Shown: piece after piece, positions 15,720-24,659 of the stretch
How positions within the stretch are numbered: position 1 is the first letter of the stretch
Layout: each line of letters begins with the position of its first letter
From: Propionigenium maris DSM 9537
GTDB taxonomy: Bacteria > Fusobacteriota > Fusobacteriia > Fusobacteriales > Fusobacteriaceae
Assembly: GCF_027925155.1 (NCBI RefSeq)
Contig: NZ_BSDY01000009.1
Location: 111,293-175,292 of the forward strand
DNA length: 64,000 bases
Direction: 5' to 3'
Program-made: the position numbers and the translations under genes
Notes under the pieces: generated by a model
What the model saw: only the letters and a program-made list of their open reading frames with translations
Database searches by the model: none
What the model was told of the DNA's origin: nothing

Positions 15720-18368
15720 TTACTTAGCTTTTTTTTCTTCAGTTTTTGCGCTCTTTACCTTCTTTACTTCCTTAGCTTCCTTCTGCATAGCTACGTACTT
15801 CTCTGCTCCATAGTAAGCTCTTAAGTACATCTCTCTAAGCTCTGCCATTAGTGGATATCTAGGGTTAGCACCTGTACACTGATCATCAAATGCTGCCTCT
15901 ACCATCTCATCTAATTTAGACATGAACTCCTCTTCAGAAATTCCATACTCTGCAATTGTAGCCTTAATTCCAATTCTTGTCTTAAGCTTTGCTACCTCTG
16001 CTCTAAGAATCTTTGCCTTCTCCTCATCGCTTTCACTTCCCTTAGTGAATCCCATGAAGTCTGCAACCTTTGCATATCTAGCCTTGGCATTTGGATACTT
16101 ATACTGAGCAAATCCTGCCATCTTAGTCGGCTTATCTGTAGCGTTAAATCTGATTACTTCATCAAGAAGTAGTGCATTAGCTACTCCATGTGGTAGGTGG
16201 AATGCAGCTCCAAGTTTGTGAGCCATCGAGTGACAAATACCTAGGAATGCGTTTGAGAATGCCATTCCTGCGATACAAGATGCGTTAGCCATCTTCTCCT
16301 TTGCTTTCTTAGCTGTTGCTCCTCCCTCTACCGATTCTGGAAGGTACTTAAATGTAAGTCTTACAGCCTCTAGTGCTAGTGGGTTTGTATAGTCCGATGC
16401 CACAACTGAAGCATATGCTTCCAGTGCGTGAGTCATTACGTCGATTCCAGATGCTGCTGTTAGCCCTGCTGGCATTGTAAGCATTAACTGAGGGTCAACG
16501 ATAGCTACGTCTGGAGTCAGCTCATAGTCAGCTAGGGGATACTTGATTCCAGTTGCATCATCTGTGATTACAGCAAATGGAGTTACCTCGGATCCAGTTC
16601 CTGCAGATGTTGCAACAGCCCAGAACTCAGCTTTTCCACCCATCTTAGGGAACTCTACGATTCTCTTCTTTATGTCCATGAATGTCATTGCAAGATCCTT
16701 GAAGTTTACCTCTGGGTGCTCATATAGTACCCACATGATCTTAGCTGCGTCCATTGGTGATCCTCCACCAAGGGCAATGATTGTATCTGGCTGGTAGTTT
16801 CTCATTAGTTCAGCACCTTTTTCTACGATAGATAGAGTAGGGTCTGCCTGTACATCAGAGAATATTCTGTAGTCGATTCCTAGAGAATCTAGTACAGTTG
16901 TTACATGATCTGTATATCCTAGAGACGCCAGTACAGAGTCTGTAACGATTACTGCTTTCTTCTTTCCCTTTAACTCAGTAAGAGCTACAGGAAGTGATCC
17001 AAACTTAAAGTATACTTTCTCAGGAACTCTGAACCAAAGCATGTTTTCTCTCCTCTCAGCTACAGTTTTAATATTAAGTAGGTGCTTAACTCCTACGTTT
17101 TCAGAAACTGCGTTTCCTCCCCAAGATCCGCAACCAAGTGTTAGTGATGGTGCTAGCTTGAAGTTGAATACATCTCCGATTGCTCCCTGAGCTGCTGGCA
17201 TGTTGATTAGTGTTCTACCAGTCTTCATTCTCTTAGCGAATGCTTCGATCTTATCTGTAGCTTCTAACTCATCAGCATATAATACAGATGTATGCCCCAT
17301 TCCACCAAGTTCAATCAGTCTGTCTGCCTTATCTACCGACTCTTCAAATGACTTTGTCTTGTACAGTGCCAGCACTGGAGAAAGCTTCTCGTGAGAGAAT
17401 GGCTCAGATAGCTCTACCGATTCTACCTCTCCTATAAGTACCTTAGTCTCAACTGGTACATCTACTCCTGCCATCTTAGCGATCTTGTGTGCAGGCTGTC
17501 CTACGATCTCTCCGTTTAGGTGACCATCTATTACAATTGTCTTTCTTACCTTATCTAGCTCATCTCCCTTTAGGATATAAGCATTTCTTGCTGCAAACTC
17601 CGCTCTAACTGCATCGTAAGTCTTTTCTGTAGCAATTACAGACTGCTCAGATGCACAGATTACTCCGTTATCAAATGTCTTAGATAGTAGGATAGAGTTT
17701 ACTGCCATCTTGATGTGTGCTGAGTCATCTATTACTACAGGAGTATTTCCTGCTCCTACACCGATTGCAGGTTTTCCAGATGAGTAAGCTGCCTTAACCA
17801 TTCCTGGTCCACCAGTTGCAAGGATAATGTCAGCTGATCTCATAAGTGTGTTTGAAGCTTCGATTGAAGGCTCCTCTACCCATCCGATGATATCCTCTGG
17901 AGCTCCAGCTTTTACAGCTGCATCACGTATGATTCTAGCTGCTTCTATAGTAGATTTCTTTGCTCTTGGGTGTGGAGAAAAGATAATTGCGTTTCTTGTC
18001 TTAAGTGAGATTAACGCCTTAAAGATTGCTGTTGAAGTCGGGTTAGTTGTTGGTACGATACCTGCAACTACACCGATAGGCTCAGCTATCTTAGTCATTC
18101 CAAATGACTTATCCTCTTCTAATACTCCACAAGTTTTAGTGTTTTTATATTGGTTATAAACAATCTCAGATGCAAAGTGGTTTTTGATTACCTTATCCTC
18201 TGCGATTCCCATACCAGTTTCTGAAGCCGCCATCTTAGCCAGCTTAATTCTATTGTTATTTGCTGCAAGTGCTGCTTCTCTAAAGATAACATCTACCTGC
18301 TCCTGAGTATAAGTTGCATATTTTTTCTGTGCTTCTCTTACTCTTTGGATCATTTGTTCAATTGCCAT
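15720..18368 (-). CDS. adhE: Bifunctional acetaldehyde-CoA/alcohol dehydrogenase (882 aa)
   Basis: The N-terminal half (1-440) is a CoA-acylating aldehyde dehydrogenase with catalytic Cys in VICASEQS. The C-terminal half (about 450-860) is an iron-type alcohol dehydrogenase with GGGSPMDAAK for NAD binding and the metal ligands in ICHSMAHKLGAAFHLPHG. It reduces acetyl-CoA to ethanol and recycles two NADH during fermentation; such proteins form spirosome filaments. Length is normal, and the C-terminus is an extra Lys-rich tail (AKEVKKVKSAKTEEKKAK). The ATG follows GGGGTGATTTCAAA. A long leader (18369-18873) points to regulated expression. Confidence 0.97.
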   Translation of the reverse strand: MAIEQMIQRVREAQKKYATYTQEQVDVIFREAALAANNNRIKLAKMAASETGMGIAEDKVIKNHFASEIVYNQYKNTKTCGVLEEDKSFGMTKIAEPIGVVAGIVPTTNPTSTAIFKALISLKTRNAIIFSPHPRAKKSTIEAARIIRDAAVKAGAPEDIIGWVEEPSIEASNTLMRSADIILATGGPGMVKAAYSSGKPAIGVGAGNTPVVIDDSAHIKMAVNSILLSKTFDNGVICASEQSVIATEKTYDAVRAEFAARNAYILKGDELDKVRKTIVIDGHLNGEIVGQPAHKIAKMAGVDVPVETKVLIGEVESVELSEPFSHEKLSPVLALYKTKSFEESVDKADRLIELGGMGHTSVLYADELEATDKIEAFAKRMKTGRTLINMPAAQGAIGDVFNFKLAPSLTLGCGSWGGNAVSENVGVKHLLNIKTVAERRENMLWFRVPEKVYFKFGSLPVALTELKGKKKAVIVTDSVLASLGYTDHVTTVLDSLGIDYRIFSDVQADPTLSIVEKGAELMRNYQPDTIIALGGGSPMDAAKIMWVLYEHPEVNFKDLAMTFMDIKKRIVEFPKMGGKAEFWAVATSAGTGSEVTPFAVITDDATGIKYPLADYELTPDVAIVDPQLMLTMPAGLTAASGIDVMTHALEAYASVVASDYTNPLALEAVRLTFKYLPESVEGGATAKKAKEKMANASCIAGMAFSNAFLGICHSMAHKLGAAFHLPHGVANALLLDEVIRFNATDKPTKMAGFAQYKYPNAKARYAKVADFMGFTKGSESDEEKAKILRAEVAKLKTRIGIKATIAEYGISEEEFMSKLDEMVEAAFDDQCTGANPRYPLMAELREMYLRAYYGAEKYVAMQKEAKEVKKVKSAKTEEKKAK

Positions 18369-18520
18369 TTTGAAATCACCCCTGTAAAAATTTTAATCCC
18401 GACTGAAGTTGCCATCCCCGTAATGAGGTTTCCGTCAGATTCAATTTTTTTGTTTTATTTACCGTCTCCCTGCGACAGCTAGAGTCGTTTGTCCTCTATG
18501 TGCACACTTTACACCTTGTG
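18369..18520 (-). promoter_or_regulatory. Possibly structured adhE 5' leader
   Basis: On the minus strand the 150 nt before adhE hold GC-richer blocks in an AT-rich spacer: AGAGGACAAACGACTCT, GTCGCAGGGAGACGG, and CTGACGGAAACC...GGATGGCAACTTCAG, whose ends (CTGA/TCAG) and inner CCTC/GGGG can pair. I could not match it to a riboswitch class I know. Upstream, to 18800, the spacer is AT-rich and includes TGTGAAAAAATATGTCA (about 18517), a loose half-palindrome that a Crp-like or Rex-like protein might bind. Confidence 0.35.
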
Positions 18521-18807
18521 AAAAAATATGTCAATTACTTTTTAGATATTTTTTTCACTAATATTACAGGTCATTTTTTCACCACTTTTATAAAAACTTT
18601 GTTTTAAAGGGCTAGAGCCTATTTACACTAATTTCCAATGGATTGATGCGATCATTTTTTTTACTTTTTCTACACTTCAACAATAAAGCACCTTTTCAAA
18701 GAAATGCTTATTTTTAGAACTCTAAACGATCTAAAATAGATCAAATTTATTTTTTCACTAATTTTTAATAGGATTAGCTCTACAGATGATCAAAATCAAA
18801 ATTCTAT

Positions 18808-18836
18808 TTGTTTCTTTCATCTTAAGGGCTTATACT
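18808..18836 (+). promoter_or_regulatory. Sigma-70-type promoter of ydcF
   Basis: TTGTTT and TATACT are separated by exactly 17 bp, and lie 38 bp upstream of the TTG start of the next gene. Confidence 0.55.
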
Positions 18837-18873
18837 AATAATATAAATTTTATAGTAATGGGAGGTTTGAAAA

Positions 18874-19650
18874 TTGTTTTTACTGGAAAAATTCATCAGC
18901 AACTTATTGATTTCGCCTGCACTATTTATAATTATTGTATTAATAGGCGCTATCCTTATGGATAGGTTCAATTATGCTAAATTTAAAAGGATCTTTATTA
19001 TTATCTCTGTCGGGTTCTATCTCATCTCCATAAGGCCTACCAAGGAGCTGCTAGTTAGAGTTATAGAGCCTAAAAAGGTCTCCTCTCCTGCGGAGATAAG
19101 ATCGTCAGAGGCATATGTACTTCTGGGAGGAGGTATCACCGAGGGAACACCAATAGGTAGTATCCCTACCGATACAGCTTACTCCAGGATTGTAGAGGCA
19201 GCTATCCTCTATAAAGAATACCCTAAAAAAATAATTGTCACCGGGGGAAGGGGATATGACAGTGAGAGTCCAAGTGAGAGCTCTGTGTACAGAGATGTTC
19301 TTGTAGCCCTAGGAGTTCCCAAGGAGGACATTGTTTTAGAGGAGGAGAGCAGAAACACCCTGGAAAATGCCCTCTATACTAAAGAGATATTAGATGAGAT
19401 GGAGGTTTCATCTATTACTCTCATCACTTCAGCTACCCACATGTTCAGAGCCAAAAATACATTTGCCTCTACAGGAGTTCAGGTAGCAATTGCTCCAAGT
19501 GGATACCTTGCAAATAATAGTAGTTATAAGGTTCTGGACTTTATCCCCAACTCCCAAAACCTAGATCACTTCCTGAGAGCCCTCTGGGAATATGTTGGAA
19601 TTGCAGTTTATCAGGTTAAACTTCTTATAATAAAGTATAGCTCCCAATAA
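18874..19650 (+). CDS. YdcF/SanA-like DUF218 family protein (258 aa)
   Basis: Two N-terminal membrane helices (about residues 10-60) precede a DUF218 domain with AYVLLGGGI, KKIIVTGGRG, a conserved Glu-rich EESRNTLENA and ITSATHMFRA. Relatives (YdcF, ElyC, SanA) act in envelope or peptidoglycan/lipid-carrier metabolism. The start is a TTG: no ATG is suitably placed and GGGAGG sits 7 bp before it. A dispersed repeat copy begins at its stop codon. Confidence 0.85.
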   Translation: MFLLEKFISNLLISPALFIIIVLIGAILMDRFNYAKFKRIFIIISVGFYLISIRPTKELLVRVIEPKKVSSPAEIRSSEAYVLLGGGITEGTPIGSIPTDTAYSRIVEAAILYKEYPKKIIVTGGRGYDSESPSESSVYRDVLVALGVPKEDIVLEEESRNTLENALYTKEILDEMEVSSITLITSATHMFRAKNTFASTGVQVAIAPSGYLANNSSYKVLDFIPNSQNLDHFLRALWEYVGIAVYQVKLLIIKYSSQ

Positions 19651-19745
19651 AAAGCAGTGTGACGTTGCATCCTATGAATCAATTGGAGCATTAATGACTT
19701 CAAGTAAACATTTTATAAATTCTATATTCCACTTAATAATAAAAA
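19647..19745. repeat. Dispersed intergenic repeat copy
   Basis: Overlaps the ydcF stop codon. The hairpin reads GCAGTGTGACGTTGC, in which two G-U pairs replace Watson-Crick pairs of other copies. It continues with TTCAAGTAAACATTTTATAA and TTCTATATTCCACTTAATAA. Confidence 0.75.
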
Positions 19746-19775
19746 AGGTATCCGGATATCTGGATACCTTCTTAT
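19745..19775. terminator. Bidirectional terminator
   Basis: AAGGTATCC pairs with GGATACCTT; the whole is a near-perfect palindrome between convergent genes, adjoining the repeat. Confidence 0.8.
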
Positions 19776-19796
19776 TATCTGAGTCTTATTTAAATA

Positions 19797-20039
19797 CTAT
19801 CTTTGTGATTCCTCACCCTTGTCTGCTCTCTCTAATTCCTTGTGGAAATCCTCATACTTCTTAAAGTTCATCTCTGTAGCTTCCTTATCCATTTGCCACT
19901 CTTGAGGTGTGAATCTGCTTAATCTATCTATGTTTTCTTCCATAGGCTTCACTATATCTCTTTTTTCATTATATTCAAAATCTCTAGCAAATGAAGTCAC
20001 ACCTAAGATTACCATTGTTAATAATAATAATTTTTTCAT
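19797..20039 (-). CDS. Small secreted protein, tandem paralogue A (80 aa)
   Basis: A signal peptide (MKKLLLLTMVILGVTSFA) leaves a mature protein of about 62 residues, helical and charged. It shares a pattern with the gene at 20147-20389: RD[FY]EYNE, RDI, PMEE, TP[QE]EW, KYE.FH.ELER and DKGE. The cleavage before RDF is clear. GGAGGTAGAGAG precedes the ATG. No known family; a small periplasmic or surface helical protein (perhaps coiled-coil), located beside its copy, is inferred. Confidence 0.7.
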   Translation of the reverse strand: MKKLLLLTMVILGVTSFARDFEYNEKRDIVKPMEENIDRLSRFTPQEWQMDKEATEMNFKKYEDFHKELERADKGEESQR

Positions 20040-20146
20040 CTCTCTACCTCCTTTAATATGTCAGAGTAATATTTCTTAACCCGCTTATGAAGTAAAATAC
20101 TTCTTTTTTTTTAATTCTCATTATATGTTTCATTAACATCTTTTAA

Positions 20147-20389
20147 TTATCTTTCTGAGTTTTCACCCTTATCGGATCTTTCAAGTTCCCAATGAAACTT
20201 CTCATACTTCTCTATATTGAGTCTCATTAATTCCTTTTCTATTGCCCACTCTTCAGGGGTTAACTCTTTAAGCTTGTTCCACTGCTCCTCCATAGGGATT
20301 AAGATATCTCTTCTTTCATTATACTCATAGTCCCTTCCAAGAGCTGTAAAAGTAAGTACTGACATCAAGATAAAAATTAAGGTTTTCAT
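20147..20389 (-). CDS. Small secreted protein, tandem paralogue B (80 aa)
   Basis: Same length and layout as the previous gene: signal peptide (MKTLIFILMSVLTFTALG), then a mature part starting RDYEYNERRDI and ending ELERSDKGENSER. About half of the mature residues match paralogue A, so the pair arose by duplication and diverged while keeping the RD..YNE and PMEE...TPEEW blocks. It has its own ribosome site (GGGGGTGAAGGT) and a 107-bp spacer before paralogue A. Confidence 0.7.
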   Translation of the reverse strand: MKTLIFILMSVLTFTALGRDYEYNERRDILIPMEEQWNKLKELTPEEWAIEKELMRLNIEKYEKFHWELERSDKGENSER

Positions 20390-20492
20390 ACCTTCACCCC
20401 CTTAATCCACCCTTTATTTAAATTACCTCTATACTTTTAAATGCAATTGTAGTTCTTCTTAACTTCTTTTAATTAAATCTCTTTAAAAAGAA

Positions 20493-20513
20493 AAAGCAGC
20501 ATTTCTGCTGCTC
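20493..20513 (-). terminator. Terminator of the AAC(3)-like gene
   Basis: AGCAGCA pairs with TGCTGCT across TTTC; a T-run follows on the minus strand. Confidence 0.75.
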
Positions 20514-20518
20514 CCTTC

Positions 20519-21331
20519 CTACTTTTTCCCTCTATTTCTCTCCATCCATTTAACTGCCCACTCTACAAGTGGTCTCTGACGCATAAAGAGTGTCTCTGCT
20601 CCTCCCACCCATTGAGTTGAAATATTCTTCTCCCTATTATACTCCTCTCCCATCTGGATAAAGTCCTCATCATCTACAGCCAGTGTTTCATAGGTTACCC
20701 ACTGACGCTTTCCCTCCACCATCATGGCGCTGCTCTCCCTGCTACAATGCTTTCCCGGATACTCAGCTCTTGTCTCTGCCAGGTGAAGGGATGTATTTTT
20801 GTTGTGCCCCACCCCCAGCAATAAAACATAACCATCAAGCTTATACAGTTTATCTAGGGGGGAATCCTCTCCGAAGATATTCTCCAGATCATGGTTATTC
20901 ACCAGGTACTCTGCATGAGGCCCCAAAGCAGCAAAGGATCTTGCAGGGTGGCTGCTCCTCTTGGCTCCAGGCCATTTCCTAAACATCTCAGCCGTACTTC
21001 CCATTCCAATTGCAGGGGTCACCTCTGGATCATAGGCTGGCCAGTTCTCCCGAATTGCCGGCCACCACTCTTCAGGCTGCTCCCAGTGGACTCCGGTGGA
21101 TGGATCCAGATTCTTCCAGGTCTGAGACGGCATCATTATAGTACCTGTATCCCCTACAACGTAAAGTAGTGCCCTTATAAGGGTTTCAGATCCTCCTACT
21201 ATCCATCCAATCTTACTCATGGATATATGAACAGATATAGTCTGTCCCTCCTCTATACCTATCTTCTTAAACTCCCCTACCAAGTCATCATAGGTAATTA
21301 ATCTCTTCTTTGGTTTTATTGCTTCCTGCAT
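20519..21331 (-). CDS. AAC(3)-family N-acetyltransferase (270 aa)
   Basis: The layout matches aminoglycoside 3-N-acetyltransferases: HISMSKIGWIVGGSETLIRAL near the start, GTIMMPSQTW, TPAIGMGSTAEMFRKWPGA with SSHPARSFAALG, and GYVLLLGVGHNKNTSLHLAE. The family includes resistance enzymes and related YokD-like proteins with other substrates; genomic copies often do not confer resistance, so the substrate is open. The ATG at 21331 with GGGGGAG is preferred over a GTG ten codons upstream. It lies next to a TrmB regulator gene (84 bp away), same strand. Confidence 0.85.
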   Translation of the reverse strand: MQEAIKPKKRLITYDDLVGEFKKIGIEEGQTISVHISMSKIGWIVGGSETLIRALLYVVGDTGTIMMPSQTWKNLDPSTGVHWEQPEEWWPAIRENWPAYDPEVTPAIGMGSTAEMFRKWPGAKRSSHPARSFAALGPHAEYLVNNHDLENIFGEDSPLDKLYKLDGYVLLLGVGHNKNTSLHLAETRAEYPGKHCSRESSAMMVEGKRQWVTYETLAVDDEDFIQMGEEYNREKNISTQWVGGAETLFMRQRPLVEWAVKWMERNRGKK

Positions 21332-21415
21332 AGCTCCCCCTCTGTCCTTTTGACTATCCACATCTGCTAAAACTTTCTATAACCTCTATCTCCTTTATAC
21401 ACCCTTAAACTTTAC

Positions 21416-22228
21416 TTATTCCGCCTCCCCCAACTTCTTTTCCAGTATACTGTCTATCCTTATATCCTCTCCTATGAGATCCTCTCCGTATTTTTCCCTT
21501 AGCTTCAAGAGGTAGATATCGTGATGGATGTGTTCCGATGCTATGGAAACTAGGAGGGAGTTTTCAGTGAATGTTCCTATAATATCCTCGTCCCTCCCCT
21601 GACTGCTCCCTATAAGGGTTGTGGTAAGGTCTACAACGAGCATTAAACGCACATCCTCACTGTCACACCCTTCTATATACTCTGTTTCTGTGGAGTGAGA
21701 GTACAGTTCAATAGGTAGGCCCTCTATATTCATCTTGTCATATGAAAAAACAATTACCCTCACCCCTCTTCTACCAAGCTCCACCAACTCCTCCCTGAAG
21801 GTTTGAAGATCGATGCAGGTATTAATATAGACCTCCCTCTGTGCAGTAAGGAGGAGTTCCCTTGCTTTTTCAATAAAGTTATTGGTTCCCTTTATATTGA
21901 TGTAGTTCCTCTCCTTTTTATCTGTGTTCAGCTGGGACATCTTCTCCTTCAATATATCCGTAGTTTTTATAAAGTTATTCTTCAGTTTTTCAACTAGTAT
22001 TTCCGGCCTTTCTCCTCTATAGATATTTGTATCCCCAGGTACAGAATATACCACCCCCCTTTTATAGAGGTTATTCAAAGCTGCATATACCGATGAACGG
22101 GATGCCCCTAAAAGCTTTGCTATCTGCGACCCATTCAGTTCCCCCTCCTTAATCAGGGTTATATATACCTGAGCCTCCATCTTGGAAAAGTTTAACTTTT
22201 CCAGCTCCTGAATAATAAAATCACTCAT
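21416..22228 (-). CDS. TrmB-family transcriptional regulator (270 aa)
   Basis: An N-terminal winged helix (about residues 5-70; SKMEAQVYITLIKEGELNGSQ continuing into ASRSSVYAALNNL) is followed by a coiled segment and a PLD-like/TrmB C-terminal domain (ARELLLTAQREVYINTCID..., RGVRVIVFSYD). TrmB proteins bind sugars and control sugar ABC transporter operons, mainly known in archaea. The gene precedes, on the same strand, an AAC(3)-like gene and follows a MalK-like ATPase gene 131 bp upstream, so a sugar link is plausible. ATG at 22228 follows GGGAGAG. Confidence 0.85.
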   Translation of the reverse strand: MSDFIIQELEKLNFSKMEAQVYITLIKEGELNGSQIAKLLGASRSSVYAALNNLYKRGVVYSVPGDTNIYRGERPEILVEKLKNNFIKTTDILKEKMSQLNTDKKERNYINIKGTNNFIEKARELLLTAQREVYINTCIDLQTFREELVELGRRGVRVIVFSYDKMNIEGLPIELYSHSTETEYIEGCDSEDVRLMLVVDLTTTLIGSSQGRDEDIIGTFTENSLLVSIASEHIHHDIYLLKLREKYGEDLIGEDIRIDSILEKKLGEAE

Positions 22229-22358
22229 CAAATCTCTCCCTTCTATCTTAGAACTTCTCTCACTGATATTTTCTCAATATTTTCATCTGCATATAACTCA
22301 TAGTATTTTTTTGCTGCCTTCTCTTTCCCTATAGAAGGCAATCTTCTCCTCTTTCCCT

Positions 22359-23102
22359 CTAAAGTCTTTCAGTGGAGAAATTCACAAGGTCCTCTGTAGA
22401 TCCACTTAATGGATAGTTATAGAGGTTTGAAGGAGTATCCAGCTGCACTATATTCCCCTGATCAAGGAAGCATATTCTATCCCCCATCTTCATAGCTTCA
22501 AACCGTTCCTGTGTTGCATAGATCATTGTAACCCCCTGTCCACTCTCTTTCAATTCCTGGTGAAGAACCTTGATCCTTGTTCCCACTCTCCCCCTCACCC
22601 TGACATCAAGGTTTGATAGGGGGTCATCAAAGAGAACTACCTTAGCTCCTGTCACAAGGGCTTTCCCTATAGCTGCCAGCTGCCTTTCCTCCCCAGTTAC
22701 ACCCTTGGGCTTTTCTGAAAGGATTCCCTCTATGCCCAGTTTTTCAGAGAACTCTTTTACCCTTCCCTCAATCTCATCCTTGGATATTCCCTTCATCTTA
22801 AGGGGAAAGGCAATATTTTCATATATAGTCATATGGGGATAGAGCTCATGGTTTTGGGATACCAGTGATATCTCCCTTTTTTTGGGAGCAAGCTTATTAA
22901 CCCTTCTCTTTCCTATCCATATCTCTCCTCTGGTCGGTTCCTCCAGCCCGCTGATCATCCTTAAAATTGTTGTTTTCCCGCAACCTGAGGGCCCTATAAG
23001 AACCATAAACTCTCCCTGATCAATTTCCAGATCCAATCCCTTAACCGCTGTAAATCCATTGGAATACATCTTTTCTGTTTTTATTAAACTAACTCCTGCC
23101 AT
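22359..23102 (-). CDS. MalK-like ABC ATPase with degraded catalytic motifs (247 aa)
   Basis: The Walker A motif (GPSGCGKTT, 37-45) and Q-loop (SQNHELYPHMT) are intact, but the ABC signature LSGGQ is VTGEERQ (135-141), the catalytic Glu after Walker B is Asp (FDDP, D160), and the switch His is Gln (ATQER, Q198). The regulatory TOBE domain of MalK is missing (247 versus about 370 residues). No permease or binding protein gene is near. It may bind ATP without cycling normally, or be decaying. Strong ribosome site, GGGGGAGATGAG. Confidence 0.85.
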   Translation of the reverse strand: MAGVSLIKTEKMYSNGFTAVKGLDLEIDQGEFMVLIGPSGCGKTTILRMISGLEEPTRGEIWIGKRRVNKLAPKKREISLVSQNHELYPHMTIYENIAFPLKMKGISKDEIEGRVKEFSEKLGIEGILSEKPKGVTGEERQLAAIGKALVTGAKVVLFDDPLSNLDVRVRGRVGTRIKVLHQELKESGQGVTMIYATQERFEAMKMGDRICFLDQGNIVQLDTPSNLYNYPLSGSTEDLVNFSTERL

Positions 23103-23654
23103 CTCATCTCCCCCTTGCTCAACTCCCCCTCATTTTATATGAAATTAAGGGGATTATCTCTCCCTTTAACCTTATCTCTTATTATCAATAAAAGTTTGAT
23201 TTCAAAGTTTCAGTCTATCCCTTCACTAGCCGTGGTTTTAGATAATCAACTAATCACATACCTCACCCTCTAAATCTGTCGTACAGAGTGTACAACGAAA
23301 TTTTTGAGTTGTAAAATGTTTTATTTTTTGTACAATTTAGATAAAACCACCGTTATCCCGTCCTTCTAAGGTTGTAAGGGGATTAAGCTTCAAGAAATAC
23401 TTTAACTATAAATCTTAAAATAAAGTGTGTTCAAAGGCAAAGAACAGACTCTTTGAGCCCTTTATTTTTAACTCCAAATATCTTCGGAAGGTCTATAGAG
23501 AAAAGGTAACCGATGAAATTTATAGTTACCTTTGTACCTTTGGAGATTCTACTTTTCCAATAAAAGTAGCGTGTTTCTCCACACTTTTTAATCTTGTGCA
23601 ATTCCTTTTTATAGTGGAGCTAACCTCTAATCCTATCTTCTTAACAATAAAAAA
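23103..23654. other. 550-bp spacer with several hairpins and a possible decayed repeat
   Basis: AT-rich, with short inverted repeats: GGTAAC/GTTACC (about 23505-23535), CTACTTTT/AAAAGTAG (about 23549-23570) and CTCCAC/GTGGAG. The right end (23635-23650) reads TATCTTCTTAACAATAAA, like the end of the dispersed repeat, and AATAAAAGTAGCGTG about 90 bp before it resembles its beginning; this may be a decayed copy. A frame of 80 codons at 23425-23667 has no ribosome site and is not supported. Confidence 0.4.
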
Positions 23655-23676
23655 AGGAAGCCCTTAGAAGCTTCCT
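23655..23676 (-). terminator. Terminator of the HAD phosphatase gene
   Basis: GGAAGC pairs with GCTTCC over a 7-base loop and is followed by a T-run on the minus strand. Confidence 0.7.
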
Positions 23677-23684
23677 CTTAATCT

Positions 23685-24467
23685 CTATAGTATCATCTCT
23701 TTTATCTTCTCCACTACACCATTTTCATTGTTGCTCTTAGCTGTATATCTGGCCTTCTTCTTCAGCTCTGGATGGGCATTTTCCATAGCATAACTGTAGT
23801 AAGCATCCTCTAGCATCTCCACATCATTTAAGTAGTCTCCAAAGGCCATGGTCTCCTCTGGCTTAATCCCAAGCATCTCCTGAAGCTTTTCCACTGCCAC
23901 ACCCTTATTGGCATCTTTATTTACTATATCTAGCCATATCCTTCCAGATACCGTTACCTTATACTTGATCTCATACTCTGTAAAATGGGGATGGCTGTTT
24001 TCCTCAGCTCCTGTAAAGTCACACAGGGTAACCTTTAAGATATCATCCTCTACCTTCAGCAGGTCCTCCACCACTTCATAGACCTCATAGTATTTTTCCA
24101 CTTCCTGAATAAACTGGGGGTTTCTGCTCTCCACATAGGCCGCTCTCTTTCCGCACAGCACTATATCAGCTTCCTCTACCTTCCTCGCCTTGACAATGAG
24201 CTTCCCTGCATCTTCAGCTGGAAGGGCATTTAGAAACAACTCCTCCCCCCTGTGCACCACATAGGTTCCGTTTTCTGCCACAAAGTAAACATCATCCTCT
24301 ATCTGCTTGAGGTTCTTTACCAGGTTGTAGTACTGCCTTCCACTGGCACTGGCAAAAAGAACACCCTTCTCCTTGAGCTTGTCAAAGACTTCCCAAAACT
24401 CCTCATTGATCATATGGTTATCATCTAAAAGAGTTCCATCCATATCTGTGATTACTAGTTTTATCAT
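23685..24467 (-). CDS. Cof-type HAD-superfamily phosphatase (260 aa)
   Basis: Motif I is ITDMDGTLLDD with the nucleophile Asp, motif II Ser lies in FASASGRQ, motif III Lys at KGVAVEKL, and motif IV is AFGDYLNDVEML. The cap is the Cof/type IIB kind (about residues 85-190). Such enzymes dephosphorylate sugar phosphates or cofactors; the substrate cannot be read. Start has GGGAGGCAGC. Monocistronic. Confidence 0.9.
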   Translation of the reverse strand: MIKLVITDMDGTLLDDNHMINEEFWEVFDKLKEKGVLFASASGRQYYNLVKNLKQIEDDVYFVAENGTYVVHRGEELFLNALPAEDAGKLIVKARKVEEADIVLCGKRAAYVESRNPQFIQEVEKYYEVYEVVEDLLKVEDDILKVTLCDFTGAEENSHPHFTEYEIKYKVTVSGRIWLDIVNKDANKGVAVEKLQEMLGIKPEETMAFGDYLNDVEMLEDAYYSYAMENAHPELKKKARYTAKSNNENGVVEKIKEMIL

Positions 24468-24659
24468 GCTGCCTCCCTATCTTCAAAGCTAATCTGCGAC
24501 CTATTATCAGACATTAGCCTGTTCTCTCTATTCATATTCCGATAAAAACATTATACCATATATCCTTTTTAGATTAAAATAACTGTGGAGGTTAAAAAAG
24601 GATTTATGAATACTTTAAAGTAAATTCATATTAAGAAAATGTAGTAGAGGAGGATTGAA

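Noticed and set aside
18369..18520. adhE leader as a known riboswitch (FMN, c-di-GMP, ZTP, THF, fluoride)
   Set aside because: The conserved core sequences of these classes are not found; only short, unassigned paired blocks are seen.
23425..23667. An 80-codon frame in the spacer before the HAD gene
   Set aside because: No ribosome site, and the sequence is made of hairpins and a terminator.
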